This document shows, piece by piece, positions 25,411 through 36,656 of a stretch of 64,000 nucleotides of DNA. Within the stretch, counting starts at the first letter, position 1. Each line of letters opens with the position of its first letter. A program made the translations under genes and the position numbers. This DNA comes from Marinomonas ostreistagni (lineage in GTDB: Bacteria > Pseudomonadota > Gammaproteobacteria > Pseudomonadales > Marinomonadaceae), in NCBI RefSeq assembly GCF_016461785.1, contig NZ_JAEMUH010000002.1, positions 124,001 to 188,000 of the forward strand. Direction: 5' to 3'. A model generated the notes under the pieces. That model was not told the DNA's origin. It searched no databases and was given only the letters and a program-made list of their open reading frames with translations.

Positions 25411-25425
25411 TCGTACAAGATCAGT

Positions 25426-26583
25426 TTAGAGGTTGAGGGAGATGTCCCAGTCTTTCCAGACGACTTCGCGGCCTTGGGCGCGGATGGCGTTGGCGATTTC
25501 GGTGACGCTGCGTTCGTCGCTGATTTCAAATTGCTCTAGCGCTTCTTTCGCGTCATCAGCGTAGCCGCCCGGTTGAGTTTTCGATTCGGCGCTCATGGTG
25601 GTGAAGCCCATGCGTGCGGCGTGGTTACGAAACTCCGCTGACTCTCGGGTAGAGAGGCTCATTTCTAAGTCCGCATCAAACAAGCGCCACGCGGCGATCA
25701 GTTGTACCAATTCCAGATCGGAGATCACGGATTTCGGTACGATACCACCAGCACAGGGTCGAATACGCGGGAAGGCGACGCTAAAGCGTGAGCGCCAGTA
25801 GCGCTTTTGCAGGTGTCTTAGGTGGTGCGCCATCATAATGGAGTCGGTGCGCCAGTCGTCCAATCCTAGCAAGACGCCTAAGCCGATTTTATGGACCTTG
25901 GCTTGGCCGATGCGATCCGGCGCGTCCAAGCGGTAGTTAAAGTCAGATTTATTGCCACGCAGGTGATGCTCAAGGTAGGTACTACGGCGGTAGGTTTCTT
26001 GGTAAACCAAGACGCCATCGAGGCCAAGCTCTTTGAGTTGAGCGTACTCATCCATTTCCAGTGGCTGCACTTCCATGGAAAGCTGGCTAAAAGCGGGCTT
26101 AAACAACGGCAACATGCGCTCGAAGTAAGGCATGGAGACTTTTTTGGTTTCGCCTGTCACCAGCAATATATGATCAAAGCCTTTTTGCTTAATGGCTTTG
26201 ATCTCACGCTCGATCTGCTGCTCGTCCAAGGTTAAACGCTTGATGGCGTTGCTCATGGAGAAGCCGCAGTAAGTGCATTCGTTGGCGCAGGTATTGGACA
26301 AATACAAGGGCGCAAACAAGCTGACTGTCTTACCAAAACGTTGCAGTGTCAGACGTTCGCTTTCCGCCACCATTTCATTGATAAATGGCTTAGCGGCTGG
26401 GGAGATCAAGGCGGCAAAGTCGTTGATATCACGCTTAGGTTTGGCCAGCGCTCGGCGCACATCGGCTTCGGTGGCGTTAAGATGCTTAGCTGCGGTGTCA
26501 TCCCAATTTAGCGTTTCTAATTGGGCGCTAAATTGTCCTTCGACCACTGGGCTTTGGTGCAAGACTCGTATGGCGCCACTCAT
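25426..26583 (-). CDS. thiH: Thiazole synthesis radical-SAM tyrosine lyase ThiH
   Basis: Cleaves tyrosine to dehydroglycine and p-cresol for the thiazole ring of thiamine. The 385-residue protein has the radical-SAM motif [10 protein letters not shown] (Cys99, Cys103, Cys106) and the MEVQPL and YQETY segments of ThiH. It overlaps thiG by 4 bp and is last in the operon; the repeat array begins just past its stop. Use of ThiH rather than ThiO implies an oxygen-independent glycine-imine source. Confidence 0.95.
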   Translation of the reverse strand: MSGAIRVLHQSPVVEGQFSAQLETLNWDDTAAKHLNATEADVRRALAKPKRDINDFAALISPAAKPFINEMVAESERLTLQRFGKTVSLFAPLYLSNTCANECTYCGFSMSNAIKRLTLDEQQIEREIKAIKQKGFDHILLVTGETKKVSMPYFERMLPLFKPAFSQLSMEVQPLEMDEYAQLKELGLDGVLVYQETYRRSTYLEHHLRGNKSDFNYRLDAPDRIGQAKVHKIGLGVLLGLDDWRTDSIMMAHHLRHLQKRYWRSRFSVAFPRIRPCAGGIVPKSVISDLELVQLIAAWRLFDADLEMSLSTRESAEFRNHAARMGFTTMSAESKTQPGGYADDAKEALEQFEISDERSVTEIANAIRAQGREVVWKDWDISLNL

Positions 26584-27353
26584 ACCAGCTCCTTGAGGAA
26601 CTCAGTAAAGGGGCTAGACGCTTCGGCGGTAGGTTGCACTTTACCTGTACCCGATTCATAAGCCATGCGCCCAGCTTCCACCGCCAGTTTAAAGGCTTTC
26701 CCCATCATTTCAGGTTGGCTGGCGACCGCCATGGCGGTGTTGACTAATACCGCATCGGCACCGGCTTCTAATGCGGCGGCCGCATGAGACGGTGCGCCAA
26801 TGCCTGCATCAACAATCACGGGTACATTGCTTTGCTCGATGATGATGTCGAGGAACGGCTTAGACGCCAACCCTTGGTTCGAGCCAATCGGTGCGCCAAG
26901 GGGCATCACGCATTGTGCGCCCACTTCCTCTAGGCGCTTGCACAATACAGGATCCGCATGAATATAAGGCATCACCACAAAACCTTGACGCACTAGCTCT
27001 TCCACCGCTTTCAATGTTTCGATCGGATCTGGCATCAGGTAGCGTTGATCTGGGTGGATTTCTACTTTAACCCAGTTGGTTTCCAAGGCTTCTCGCGCCA
27101 ATTGCGCGGCGTAGATCGCTTCTTTGGCATCGCGGGCACCAGAAGTATTTGGCAATAGCTTTACACCCAGTTGCTGCAAGGGCTTTAAGATATTGTCGGA
27201 GCCTGCTTTTAAATCCATACGGCGCAAGGACAAGGTGGTCATTTCACTGCCACTGGCCAGGATCGAGGCAATCATCTGCTCTTGGTTGGCGTATTTGCCG
27301 GTACCAGTGAATAAGCGCGATGAAAAGGTATGACCTGCAATCGTTAATGACAT
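26580..27353 (-). CDS. thiG: Thiazole synthase ThiG
   Basis: Forms the thiazole phosphate from DXP, dehydroglycine and ThiS thiocarboxylate. The protein is 257 residues from the ATG at 27353 ([20 protein letters not shown]); a further upstream start at 27377 would run into thiS and is unlikely. [16 protein letters not shown] contains the active-site Lys, and [19 protein letters not shown] is the phosphate-binding region. The ATG lies 1 bp past the thiS stop, so coupling is expected. Confidence 0.95.
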   Translation of the reverse strand: MSLTIAGHTFSSRLFTGTGKYANQEQMIASILASGSEMTTLSLRRMDLKAGSDNILKPLQQLGVKLLPNTSGARDAKEAIYAAQLAREALETNWVKVEIHPDQRYLMPDPIETLKAVEELVRQGFVVMPYIHADPVLCKRLEEVGAQCVMPLGAPIGSNQGLASKPFLDIIIEQSNVPVIVDAGIGAPSHAAAALEAGADAVLVNTAMAVASQPEMMGKAFKLAVEAGRMAYESGTGKVQPTAEASSPFTEFLKELV

Positions 27354-27354
27354 A

Positions 27355-27552
27355 TTACCCCCCGGCAATGGATTCAAAGATATCGATACGGTCGTTGTCT
27401 TTTAATAGACAATCCGACCACATACTGCGTGGCACCACTTGTTGATTCACTGCCACCGCGACCCGTTGTTCAGCACCAACATAGTTCTCTAATAACGCTG
27501 ATAAGGTGTTGTGTTCAGACTGAACTGGCTCATCATTCACATACAACTGCAT
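27355..27552 (-). CDS. thiS: Sulfur carrier protein ThiS
   Basis: A 65-residue ubiquitin-like carrier beginning [11 protein letters not shown] and ending in the diagnostic Gly-Gly tail (SIAGG), which becomes the thiocarboxylate. The ATG at 27552 has AAGGAG 6 bp upstream, better than other in-frame starts. Its first 20 bp overlap the end of thiE. The adenylating partner ThiF is not in this operon. Confidence 0.93.
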   Translation of the reverse strand: MQLYVNDEPVQSEHNTLSALLENYVGAEQRVAVAVNQQVVPRSMWSDCLLKDNDRIDIFESIAGG

Positions 27553-28699
27553 TGGCATCTCCTTGAACGTCATTAATCACCGCTTTGAGTAGAGCTTGCG
27601 TCGCAGCTTTTGGATCGTCCGCACGGGTAATCGCGGTCACCAAGGCAATCGAATCTACACCCGTGGCTTTGACTTTCGGCAAACGCTCGGCGTTGATACC
27701 CCCAATAGCGACAGTTGGATAAGCATCATTAATCAGCTCCACATATTGGCCTAAACGGGTTAAGCCCTGTGGCTGAGACGGCATGTCTTTGGTCACGGTT
27801 GGAAAAATATGACCGAGGGCGATGTAGCTTGGCTTAAGGTTAAAGGCACGCATGATTTCAAAATAACCATGAGTGCTGATCCCAAGGCGTAAGCCCGCCT
27901 GCTGGATCGCGGTTAAATCAGCCACTTCAATGTCTTCTTGCCCCAAATGCACGCCGTAAGCACCTAGTTCAATCGCCAGCTGCCAGTAGTCATTGATAAA
28001 CACCTGCGCGCCAAATTGCTCGCCTAAAGCGATGGCTTGTTGGATCTTATTTCTTAGATCCTTGTCGTTAGCATCCTTAATGCGCAATTGCGTAGTCGTC
28101 ACACCCTGCTCTAACACCAACGCCAACCATTCCACCGTATCAACGACGGGGTAAAGGGTGAACAGCTCTTTGCGAATCGGGCTAAACTCGGCACCTTTGG
28201 CAATTACATGGTCATCGGCAAAGCTGGTGCTCGGGAACCAAGTGCGATCTTCCGGCCAACCCGCCCCTGCGGCGCGTGCTTGTTGTGTTAACCAAGCCAG
28301 CGCCAAGGTCATGGCATCTAAATGCTCGTAGCCTTGCTCTATAAAACAGGCTAGCGCAACGACAAGGTCGTTTTGGTTTATCTTGGTCAGTTTATCAGCT
28401 TGAAAATGAGCAATACGCTGCCCCGGTAGCTGAACGGTTATCTGATTGTCTTGGCCATGTTTTTGACACAGCGCTTGATAAACACTGCTTGATGCATACA
28501 GCTCAGTGACAAATTGCCATGTCTCGGTCGTCGTGGTGAGCGTTAATCCGCCCTGACTCGTTTCAATATGGCACGGGGGTTGAACTTCATCCGTTGTGGA
28601 GTGAAGCACTCGACACCCAAGGTGTCGAGTGTTGTCCAAAACAGATGATTTAAACCCAGCGTCTCGAAACGCTATTTGTTTAACATCTGTTGTGGTCAT
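27533..28699 (-). CDS. thiE: Thiamine phosphate synthase ThiE with degenerate ThiD-like N-terminal region
   Basis: The C-terminal part (about 180-380) is a complete Thi[34 protein letters not shown] and [11 protein letters not shown] give the pyrophosphate- and HMP-binding loops. It joins HMP-PP and thiazole phosphate to thiamine phosphate. The first 170 residues are extra. Their end, [25 protein letters not shown] followed by [13 protein letters not shown], resembles the C-terminal helices of HMP-P kinase (ThiD), but NQND stands where ThiD has its GTGD-type anion hole and the rest of the kinase is missing. Single ThiE is usually about 210 residues. The start directly follows the thiC stop (TAAATG). 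Confidence 0.88.
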   Translation of the reverse strand: MTTTDVKQIAFRDAGFKSSVLDNTRHLGCRVLHSTTDEVQPPCHIETSQGGLTLTTTTETWQFVTELYASSSVYQALCQKHGQDNQITVQLPGQRIAHFQADKLTKINQNDLVVALACFIEQGYEHLDAMTLALAWLTQQARAAGAGWPEDRTWFPSTSFADDHVIAKGAEFSPIRKELFTLYPVVDTVEWLALVLEQGVTTTQLRIKDANDKDLRNKIQQAIALGEQFGAQVFINDYWQLAIELGAYGVHLGQEDIEVADLTAIQQAGLRLGISTHGYFEIMRAFNLKPSYIALGHIFPTVTKDMPSQPQGLTRLGQYVELINDAYPTVAIGGINAERLPKVKATGVDSIALVTAITRADDPKAATQALLKAVINDVQGDANAVVCE

Positions 28700-30799
<2,100 letters not shown>

Positions 30800-30837
30800 T
30801 TAAAACAACACTATTTCAGCAGAAAAGAAATGATGCT

Positions 30838-30928
30838 TTCTTGTTCCCTTCGCAGGTATTAGCCTGATCAGGTTCTGCGGATCCCGCATTAAAATGCGAT
30901 CTCAGCCAATTAAGGCACTCCGACAAGT
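30838..30928 (-). ncRNA. TPP riboswitch (THI element) of the thi operon
   Basis: Read on the minus strand, the conserved THI blocks appear in order: GGAGTGCC, GGCTGAGA, CCGCAGAACCTGATCAGG and GCTAATACCTGCG, then AGGGAACA. It lies about 150 bases before thiC and is expected to shut off expression when TPP binds. Confidence 0.97.
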
Positions 30929-30995
30929 TGCGCATCAGTATACGCGTTTGTTTGTTGCTGTAAACAAGCAAACACTAAATGACTGGTTAGGAATA

Positions 30996-31850
30996 TTAGG
31001 CTTCGTTCATCGCCAGCGCTTGTTTATACAAGGCGTTTTTCTTCTCGCCAGTGATCTCAGCAGCTAAGGCTGCCGCTTGTTTTACAGGCAATTCTTTCAA
31101 CAGAATTTTTAGAATTTTAATGGCTTCACCGTTGTCTTCTTCCTGTGCAGGTAAAGACACCATCATCACGAATTCACCACGAGTTTGGTTGCTATCGTCT
31201 TCTAAAATGTGCTTAATTTCAGAAACCGAACCAGATAAGAAGGTTTCGAATGTCTTGGTTAATTCACGCGCTAGAGCCACTTGAGCTTGCTCACCCCATA
31301 CCGCTTCTAGGTCTTCTAGACAGTCCAAAATACGATGGGTTGACTCATAGAACACCACGGTGCCAAGACTTGGCGTCCAGCTCGACATTTCGTCGCGACG
31401 AGATTTACTTTTTGCTGGCAAAAAGCCAACAAAGCTGAAACGATCAGTCGGCAATCCCGACGCACACAGTGCCGTAATCAAAGCAGATGGCCCTGGAACG
31501 GGCACCACTTTGTGTCCCTCTTGGCGTAACAAGTTCACCACATGGTAACCAGGGTCAGAGATCAATGGCGTGCCCGCATCAGAGATCAAGGCCACATTTT
31601 TACCGTCACTTAACAAGGAAGCAATGTAGGATGCCTTATCGCGCTCATTATGATCATGTAGCGCAAACAGCTTAGTATCGATACCAAAATGATTCATTAA
31701 CCGTTTGCTATGACGGGTATCTTCTGCCGCAATAAAGTCAACTTCTTGTAAAACTCGTTTTGCACGATCCGTAAAATCATCCAGATTGCCAATTGGGGTC
31801 GCTACAATGTAGAAGGTTCCTCTCACATCATTATCAGACTGTGTTACCAT
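30996..31850 (-). CDS. rsmI: 16S rRNA (cytidine1402-2'-O)-methyltransferase RsmI
   Basis: SAM-dependent tetrapyrrole-methylase-fold enzyme that methylates the ribose of C1402 in 16S rRNA. The 284-residue protein starts with GTFYIVATPIGNLDDFTDRA and AAEDTRHSKRLMNHF, and has ALISDAGTPLISDPGY and VPVPGPSALITALCASGLP, all RsmI signatures. It is divergent from lpoA, the usual neighbour in gammaproteobacteria, with only 35 bp between the starts. Confidence 0.97.
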   Translation of the reverse strand: MVTQSDNDVRGTFYIVATPIGNLDDFTDRAKRVLQEVDFIAAEDTRHSKRLMNHFGIDTKLFALHDHNERDKASYIASLLSDGKNVALISDAGTPLISDPGYHVVNLLRQEGHKVVPVPGPSALITALCASGLPTDRFSFVGFLPAKSKSRRDEMSSWTPSLGTVVFYESTHRILDCLEDLEAVWGEQAQVALARELTKTFETFLSGSVSEIKHILEDDSNQTRGEFVMMVSLPAQEEDNGEAIKILKILLKELPVKQAAALAAEITGEKKNALYKQALAMNEA

Positions 31851-31885
31851 GATTCCTCTTTAATAGGCTTAAGTATTGCGTGCAT

Positions 31886-33715
31886 ATGAGTTTGTTTAGA
31901 TCCCGTATCATACCACTTTCCTTGGTTACATTGTCTCTTATTGGTTGTGGTGCCATTGAAACATCCATGCCTGATCAAGGCTCAACCGAAACCATCGTTG
32001 AGCAATCGGGGGATTTATCCGATTATCACTATGCGCTAGCACAAGCTAAGGCGCAAAACACGCCTGAGGCAGCTGCGCCATTTTATTTAGCTGCTGCCAA
32101 GGCTCGTTTCTTGGACGAGCAATATTTTGATGCGCGCTCTCTTTTAGAAAGTCATGTCATTTCTTTTAGCAACCCAAGCCAGTTTGAAGGCATGTTGCTA
32201 ATGAGCGACATTGCGTTAGCGCTCAATACCCCCATTCTTGCTTTACAAATGCTTGGGCAAGCGTCGCAATTACCTGTTGCACAACGGTTAGCGAACAGTA
32301 CCGAATTACTACGTCATCGCGCTCAAGTCATGGCCTCTCTAGACAACTGGCCCAATGCTGTTAAAGACTATATGCAGCTCAGTTTGCAGCTTCCCATTAA
32401 TGAACAACTCGATAATCAAGAAGATCTCTGGTTCGCCATTCAAAACTTAACTGATAATGAAGTAAGCTATTTGCAAGGGAGCTCAATCCCTTTGCTTGAT
32501 GGATGGTTAAATGTGTCCAACATTCTGCGCGATCAAAGCATGACAGTCGATCAGCAGGTCAAGGCATTTAAACAGTGGCAAACCACCCACTTAAGTCATC
32601 CTGCAGCGATAAACCCACCTCACGACTTTCAGATCATGGCATCTTTAGAAGACCTTATGCCGAAGTCCGTTGCGGTTTTATTGCCAATGAGCAAGGAGCT
32701 GAAAGTCGCATCTGAAGCGATCCTAGATGGACTTTTACAACAATATTACGCGAACCCTGAAGTTCAGCCAGAACTTCATCTAATTGATACAGATCGATAT
32801 GCTAATTTTGCCGATGCTTATTTCGCTGCAACTGAAACCGGTGCCGAAACGATCATTGGTCCTCTACGCAAGCAAAATGTTGGTCTGTTGCCTCATTTAG
32901 TCACAGACATTCCAACCATTGCTATGAACCAACTTGAGGTGAATACACTGACACCAAACCTTTATCATTTCTCATTGAATGTGAAGGATGACATCCGTGA
33001 ACTTATGGCGTTCGCAAAAAAAGAAGGTGCTGAGAATTCTGCTATATTAACCATTCAACCGACATGGGCATTGCGACAAGGCGATCAGTTTAAAAGCATC
33101 GCACAAGAACAAGAGTTACCTGTGCTTGCCTCATTATCTTATGAAAACACGCCAACGGGTCGTGCTAACGCGGTTAAACAGTTGCTTCAAGTTGACGAAA
33201 GTGAGGCGCGTATTCATAAAATCAAACAGTGGACAAAACAAGATGTGGAGGCGACACCCCGTGCGCGCCAAGATCTAGACTATGTTTATTATGTTGGTAA
33301 ATTAGAAGACGCCAAGCAAATACGCCCTCTTCTTAATTTTTATTTTGCCAACAACATACCAATGCTAGCATCGCAAACGATTCATGATCGTACGCCGCCA
33401 GCGACAACCAAAGATGAAGATATTGAACGCATCGTATTCACGGAGCTCCCTGCCGTACTAGACAACCAAGGCAGCAACATTAACAAGCCTTTGGTGTTGC
33501 AACGCCTGACTGCATTAGGTAATGACAGCTACTTAATAGCTAAACGCCTAGCCTTATTTAGCAATGTTCGATCCGCAAAACTTTCAGCTAAAACAGGTAT
33601 TATAACGCTTGAAAATAATGGGATATTCAACCGTCGCCCAAATATTGTGACGTATAAGCAAGGAGTGCTTATTGATGCTAAGGAAAGCTATTTCACTTAC
33701 AAAGAAACAGATTGA
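31886..33715 (+). CDS. lpoA: Outer-membrane lipoprotein LpoA, activator of penicillin-binding protein 1A
   Basis: A 609-residue lipoprotein from the ATG at 31886; a GTG at 31880 is also in frame. The lipobox is SLIGC about 20 residues in, and no Asp follows the Cys, consistent with outer-membrane sorting. The N-terminal half is a TPR-like helical domain (about 50-250) and the C-terminal half a periplasmic-binding-protein fold beginning KSVAVLLPMSKELKVASEAILDGLL. LpoA reaches PBP1A through the peptidoglycan. yraN overlaps its end by 41 bp, as in related species. Confidence 0.93.
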   Translation: MSLFRSRIIPLSLVTLSLIGCGAIETSMPDQGSTETIVEQSGDLSDYHYALAQAKAQNTPEAAAPFYLAAAKARFLDEQYFDARSLLESHVISFSNPSQFEGMLLMSDIALALNTPILALQMLGQASQLPVAQRLANSTELLRHRAQVMASLDNWPNAVKDYMQLSLQLPINEQLDNQEDLWFAIQNLTDNEVSYLQGSSIPLLDGWLNVSNILRDQSMTVDQQVKAFKQWQTTHLSHPAAINPPHDFQIMASLEDLMPKSVAVLLPMSKELKVASEAILDGLLQQYYANPEVQPELHLIDTDRYANFADAYFAATETGAETIIGPLRKQNVGLLPHLVTDIPTIAMNQLEVNTLTPNLYHFSLNVKDDIRELMAFAKKEGAENSAILTIQPTWALRQGDQFKSIAQEQELPVLASLSYENTPTGRANAVKQLLQVDESEARIHKIKQWTKQDVEATPRARQDLDYVYYVGKLEDAKQIRPLLNFYFANNIPMLASQTIHDRTPPATTKDEDIERIVFTELPAVLDNQGSNINKPLVLQRLTALGNDSYLIAKRLALFSNVRSAKLSAKTGIITLENNGIFNRRPNIVTYKQGVLIDAKESYFTYKETD

Positions 33716-34058
33716 TGGCTCAAAAGCAGAAAGATTAGCAGAACAATTTCTGCTTCAACAAGGCTTGGAGTTAATCGAAAGAAATGCTTTTTGTCGTGTG
33801 GGAGAGCTTGACCTAATTATGCGATCTCCCAGTACACAAAGCATTATTTTCGTAGAAGTGCGATACCGAGCTAACCTCAAGCGCGGTAGCGCTAGTGAGA
33901 CTATTACAAGACAGAAGTTTCTTCGCTGCTTAAAAGCAGCAGAATTCTGGTTAATGAAACATAACATGCAACAAAGCCAATACCAGATAGATGTGATTGC
34001 TATAGATGGAACTCTGTCCTTTAGTAACATACATTGGCTGCAGGCAGTACAGGTATAA
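33675..34058 (+). CDS. yraN: YraN (UPF0102) family nuclease-fold protein
   Basis: A 127-residue protein with GSKAERLAEQFLLQQGLELIERNAFCRVGELDLIM and VEVRYR, the E-x-D-x-VEVK-like core of the YraN family, which has a Holliday-junction-resolvase-like fold. The function is unproven. The ATG at 33675 follows AGGAG by 9 bp. It sits between lpoA and diaA, the standard order, and overlaps lpoA. Confidence 0.93.
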   Translation: MLRKAISLTKKQIDGSKAERLAEQFLLQQGLELIERNAFCRVGELDLIMRSPSTQSIIFVEVRYRANLKRGSASETITRQKFLRCLKAAEFWLMKHNMQQSQYQIDVIAIDGTLSFSNIHWLQAVQV

Positions 34059-34069
34059 AGCAGTTATTT

Positions 34070-34663
34070 ATGGATTATCAAGAAGCAATCTATACGCAAT
34101 TTGCTCAAAGTTTTGAGTCACAGCAATACGCGCTAGAAACCCTACCCGCTCACATTGAACATGCCGCGAAAGTACTTTTTAACAGCATTGCCAATGGCGG
34201 TAAAGTCGTCGCTGTCGGCAATGGTACGGGCTCTTATATCTCTCAATATTTCAGCACTTTGCTATTAGATAGGATGGATCGTGAGCGCCCGGGACTACCG
34301 GCTGTATCCTTAACGAGCAATGGCAATGCTTTACTCGCGATCACACATAATGACAGCTATCACGATGTCTTTTCTAAACAAATTACTGCCATTGGTAACC
34401 CTGGAGACGTTTTATTCGTTGTTGCCAACAAAGGTAATACATCACCTATTATCCAAGCTATTCAAGCGGCGCATGAGCGCAAAATGAGTATTGTTGCACT
34501 CACAACACCCGATGCCAAAAACGTTTCATCACTAACATCACAGGATGACACTGAGATTAAGATCAATTTGACGGGTACTGCACGTGTACAGGAATGCCAA
34601 ACAACTGTCGTTCATACATTAGTAGATTTACTAGAACGACAACTGTTTGGCTATGAAGACTAG
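34070..34663 (+). CDS. diaA: DnaA initiator-associating protein DiaA (SIS domain)
   Basis: A 197-residue SIS-domain protein from the ATG at 34070, the length of E. coli DiaA (196). GKVVAVGNGTGSY and VVANKGNTSPIIQAIQAA are the SIS phosphosugar-binding-like loops. DiaA forms tetramers that bind DnaA and help timely initiation at oriC. The sequence also resembles GmhA, but the lpoA-yraN context favours DiaA. An in-frame start at 34034 lies inside yraN and is less likely. Confidence 0.9.
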   Translation: MDYQEAIYTQFAQSFESQQYALETLPAHIEHAAKVLFNSIANGGKVVAVGNGTGSYISQYFSTLLLDRMDRERPGLPAVSLTSNGNALLAITHNDSYHDVFSKQITAIGNPGDVLFVVANKGNTSPIIQAIQAAHERKMSIVALTTPDAKNVSSLTSQDDTEIKINLTGTARVQECQTTVVHTLVDLLERQLFGYED

Positions 34664-34666
34664 CGT

Positions 34667-35056
34667 TTACTTGACCACTTTTAATGTAAAGCCCTTTTGC
34701 GGTGGTTCCGGCGGTGTTGGTTCAGGCTCTGGAACCTCTTCAAATGTTTCTGGTGGAAACACCATTCCATCGCTATTTTCCTTGGCGTACAACGCTATGG
34801 CAGCCGCCATTGGCACAAAGACCTGCATAGGTTTGCCACTGAAGCGAGCTTCAAAGGAAACTCCCTGCTTATCAATATGAAGGTGACGCACAGCATTCAT
34901 ACTAATATTCAGGACGATTTGACCTTCTTCATTAACAAACTCTCGGGGTACAATCGCCCCCTCAAAGTCAGCATCAACCAACAAATACGGCGTTAAGTCG
35001 TTATCGGCTATCCACTCATAAGTCGCATTTAGAAAATACGAACGCTTCGGAATCAT
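34667..35056 (-). CDS. sspB: ClpXP protease specificity-enhancing factor SspB
   Basis: Adaptor that delivers ssrA-tagged and other substrates to ClpXP. The 129-residue protein starts KRSYFLNATYEWIADNDLTPYLLVDA and has FVNEEGQIVLNIS and FEARFSGKPMQVFVPM, standard SspB. The C-terminus is a Pro/Glu-rich linker with a short ClpX-binding tail (GFTLKVVK). AGGAG lies 8 bp before the ATG. A hairpin with T-run separates it from sspA, so its level may be lower than that of SspA. Confidence 0.95.
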   Translation of the reverse strand: MIPKRSYFLNATYEWIADNDLTPYLLVDADFEGAIVPREFVNEEGQIVLNISMNAVRHLHIDKQGVSFEARFSGKPMQVFVPMAAAIALYAKENSDGMVFPPETFEEVPEPEPTPPEPPQKGFTLKVVK

Positions 35057-35076
35057 TCTCAGCACTCCTAATAAAT

Positions 35077-35100
35077 AAAAAGGGGCTTGTAGCCCCTTTT
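35077..35100 (-). terminator. Terminator or attenuator between sspA and sspB
   Basis: Stem GGGGCT/AGCCCC with loop TGT, flanked by A and T runs. It lies in the 62-bp gap downstream of sspA and upstream of sspB. Confidence 0.8.
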
Positions 35101-35118
35101 GAAAAACTTTTCACGCCG

Positions 35119-35751
35119 TTAGTCTAGGCGCATTTCCTGCTCTGCTTCTGACAAGCTTTCTTTGAAAGACTCGCGTTCAAAAACAAGATCCATATATTTG
35201 TATAAACCTGGCGCCTGTTCCTTGTTAATTTCAACACCCAGCACAGGTAAACGCCATAGGATTGGAGTCAAGCAACAATCTACGATTGTAAACTCTTCAC
35301 TCATAAAGTATGGCTTTTCTTCAAAAATTGGTGATACGCTGATCAAGCTTTCACGCAATTCCTTTTGAGCTTGCTCTACCGCTTCGCGATCTTTACTTGT
35401 AAGAATAGTATCCACAAGAACTGCCCAATCACGCTGAATTCGGTACATGTATAGACGGCTTTCTGCACGAGCGACAGGGTAAACAGGCAACAGTGGCGGA
35501 TGCGGAAAACGCTCATCCAAGTATTCCATCATTACATTTGGCTCATAAAGAACAAGTTCACGATCAACAAGAGCCGGCAACTCGTTGTAAGGGTTGATAT
35601 CTGCCAATTCCTCTGGCTTGTTGAAAGGATCAACATCAATAATATCTACGGTTACCGCTTTTTCAGCCAAAACGATACGTACGCGATGGCTGTAGTGATC
35701 TTCTCCATCAGAGAAGAACGTCATTGAAGAGCGCTTTGCAATAACACCCAT
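35119..35751 (-). CDS. sspA: Stringent starvation protein A (SspA, GST fold)
   Basis: RNA-polymerase-associated protein with a glutathione-transferase fold. The 210-residue protein has [14 protein letters not shown] ([18 protein letters not shown]), [37 protein letters not shown] and a helical C-terminal domain with [12 protein letters not shown]. It lacks the residues for GST catalysis as in other SspA. It sits after the petABC genes on the same strand, the usual order with sspB. Confidence 0.95.
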   Translation of the reverse strand: MGVIAKRSSMTFFSDGEDHYSHRVRIVLAEKAVTVDIIDVDPFNKPEELADINPYNELPALVDRELVLYEPNVMMEYLDERFPHPPLLPVYPVARAESRLYMYRIQRDWAVLVDTILTSKDREAVEQAQKELRESLISVSPIFEEKPYFMSEEFTIVDCCLTPILWRLPVLGVEINKEQAPGLYKYMDLVFERESFKESLSEAEQEMRLD

Positions 35752-35815
35752 GTATAACCCCTATTCAATAAACAACGAAAACCCCATGAAGGGGTTAACT
35801 TAACAAACTACGATG

Positions 35816-35845
35816 AAAATGTCCCTTCAAAAGAAGGGACATTTT
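35816..35845 (-). terminator. Terminator after petC
   Basis: Perfect 13-bp stem AAAATGTCCCTTC/GAAGGGACATTTT with loop AAAA, 26 bp past the petC stop. It is symmetric. Confidence 0.88.
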
Positions 35846-35871
35846 GGGCAAAAACAACAATTACAGAGTGC

Positions 35872-36654
35872 TTAGTGAATTTCGCGCCAGTACTCTTTGT
35901 TCAATAGGTATGCAAAAATACCAAACAGAACGATGAATAATAACACTTTTAAACCTAGCGATTCAGCCTGTAATCTACTTGGTTCACCCATATACACCAA
36001 GAAATTCGTAACATCGTAAGCAACTTGGTCGAACTCAGCTTCAGTAAGCTGTCCTTCTGTTTTTTGCACCACAACGTTACATTGTTCTTCAGTCAAAATA
36101 TCGCCGGTAAGTGTATCAAATTTTGGCTTGCCATGCTCGTCCATTGCAGGTGCTTGCGCACATGTCATATGACGCACACCTTGAAGGTGCTCAAGCACAT
36201 TCGGCATACCAACGCTCGGGAAGATCGTATTATTAACACCCCAAGGACGAGTTTCATCTTCATAGAAAGATTTTAAATAGGTGTAAACCCAATCATGCCC
36301 GCGCAATCGAGCCTCTAGCGTTAAGTCTGGAGGCGTTGCACCGAACCAATTCTTGGCATCAATAGCATCCATTGAGTTATCCATCAGGTCACCAATCTTT
36401 TTACCTGCAGGCAAAAGATTGGCCTCAAATATATCTGCTGGAATACCTAAATCAGTCGCCGCACGCTCATAACGCGCATAGCCCATTTCATGACAGCCTG
36501 CACAGTAGTTTGAGTATACTTGCATACCACGCTGCAATGATGCCTTATCATGAAGATCTGGGGCCATATGCTCTAAGTGAACAGTCGAGCCACCGGATGC
36601 GAAAGTGATCGCCGACGCAAACATCAGCGCCACCGTTGCGAAAATCTTTTTCAT
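35872..36654 (-). CDS. petC: Cytochrome c1 of the bc1 complex
   Basis: Membrane-anchored cytochrome of complex III that passes electrons from the Rieske protein to cytochrome c. The 260-residue precursor has a signal peptide of about 20 residues, the heme c site CAGCHEMGYAR (Cys51, Cys54, His55), a likely Met ligand region near the end and a C-terminal anchor (LKVLLFIVLFGIFAYLL). It follows petB by 2 bp in a petA-petB-petC operon. Confidence 0.97.
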   Translation of the reverse strand: MKKIFATVALMFASAITFASGGSTVHLEHMAPDLHDKASLQRGMQVYSNYCAGCHEMGYARYERAATDLGIPADIFEANLLPAGKKIGDLMDNSMDAIDAKNWFGATPPDLTLEARLRGHDWVYTYLKSFYEDETRPWGVNNTIFPSVGMPNVLEHLQGVRHMTCAQAPAMDEHGKPKFDTLTGDILTEEQCNVVVQKTEGQLTEAEFDQVAYDVTNFLVYMGEPSRLQAESLGLKVLLFIVLFGIFAYLLNKEYWREIH

Positions 36655-36656
36655 GG

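Larger units (their letters stand above)
24134..25424. repeat. Tandem array of five long structured non-coding repeats
   Basis: Four full units and a fifth with a diverged end, unit length 246-254 bp, each starting at TTATTAGCAA. Each unit holds a large imperfect inverted repeat (arms of about 20 bases, ATTCCATGTGTTTGATTCGC in copy 3), then a block of short hairpins: CCTCGC-GCA-GCGAGG, CAAAGC-N4-GCTTTG, GCGGA-N6-TCCGC and the palindrome CTCGTACGAG. The array fills the space from the ABC-3C flank to within about 2 bp of the thiH stop. It has no spacers, transposase or coding capacity that I trust. The short hairpins resemble REP/BIME elements but the unit is much longer. Confidence 0.9.

Noticed and set aside
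24134..25424. CRISPR array
   Set aside because: Units are about 250 bp with no unique spacers, and there are no cas genes.
24134..25424. Integron attC array
   Set aside because: The GTTRRRY and RYYYAAC core boxes are not found at the stem ends, there are no cassette genes and no integrase gene.
24134..25424. Retron msr-msd
   Set aside because: There is no reverse transcriptase gene in the window.
24075..25436. Several short open frames inside the repeat array on both strands (for example 24942-25139 and 25215-25436)
   Set aside because: They follow the repeat pattern, have no good ribosome-binding sites and give low-complexity translations; they change frame from unit to unit.
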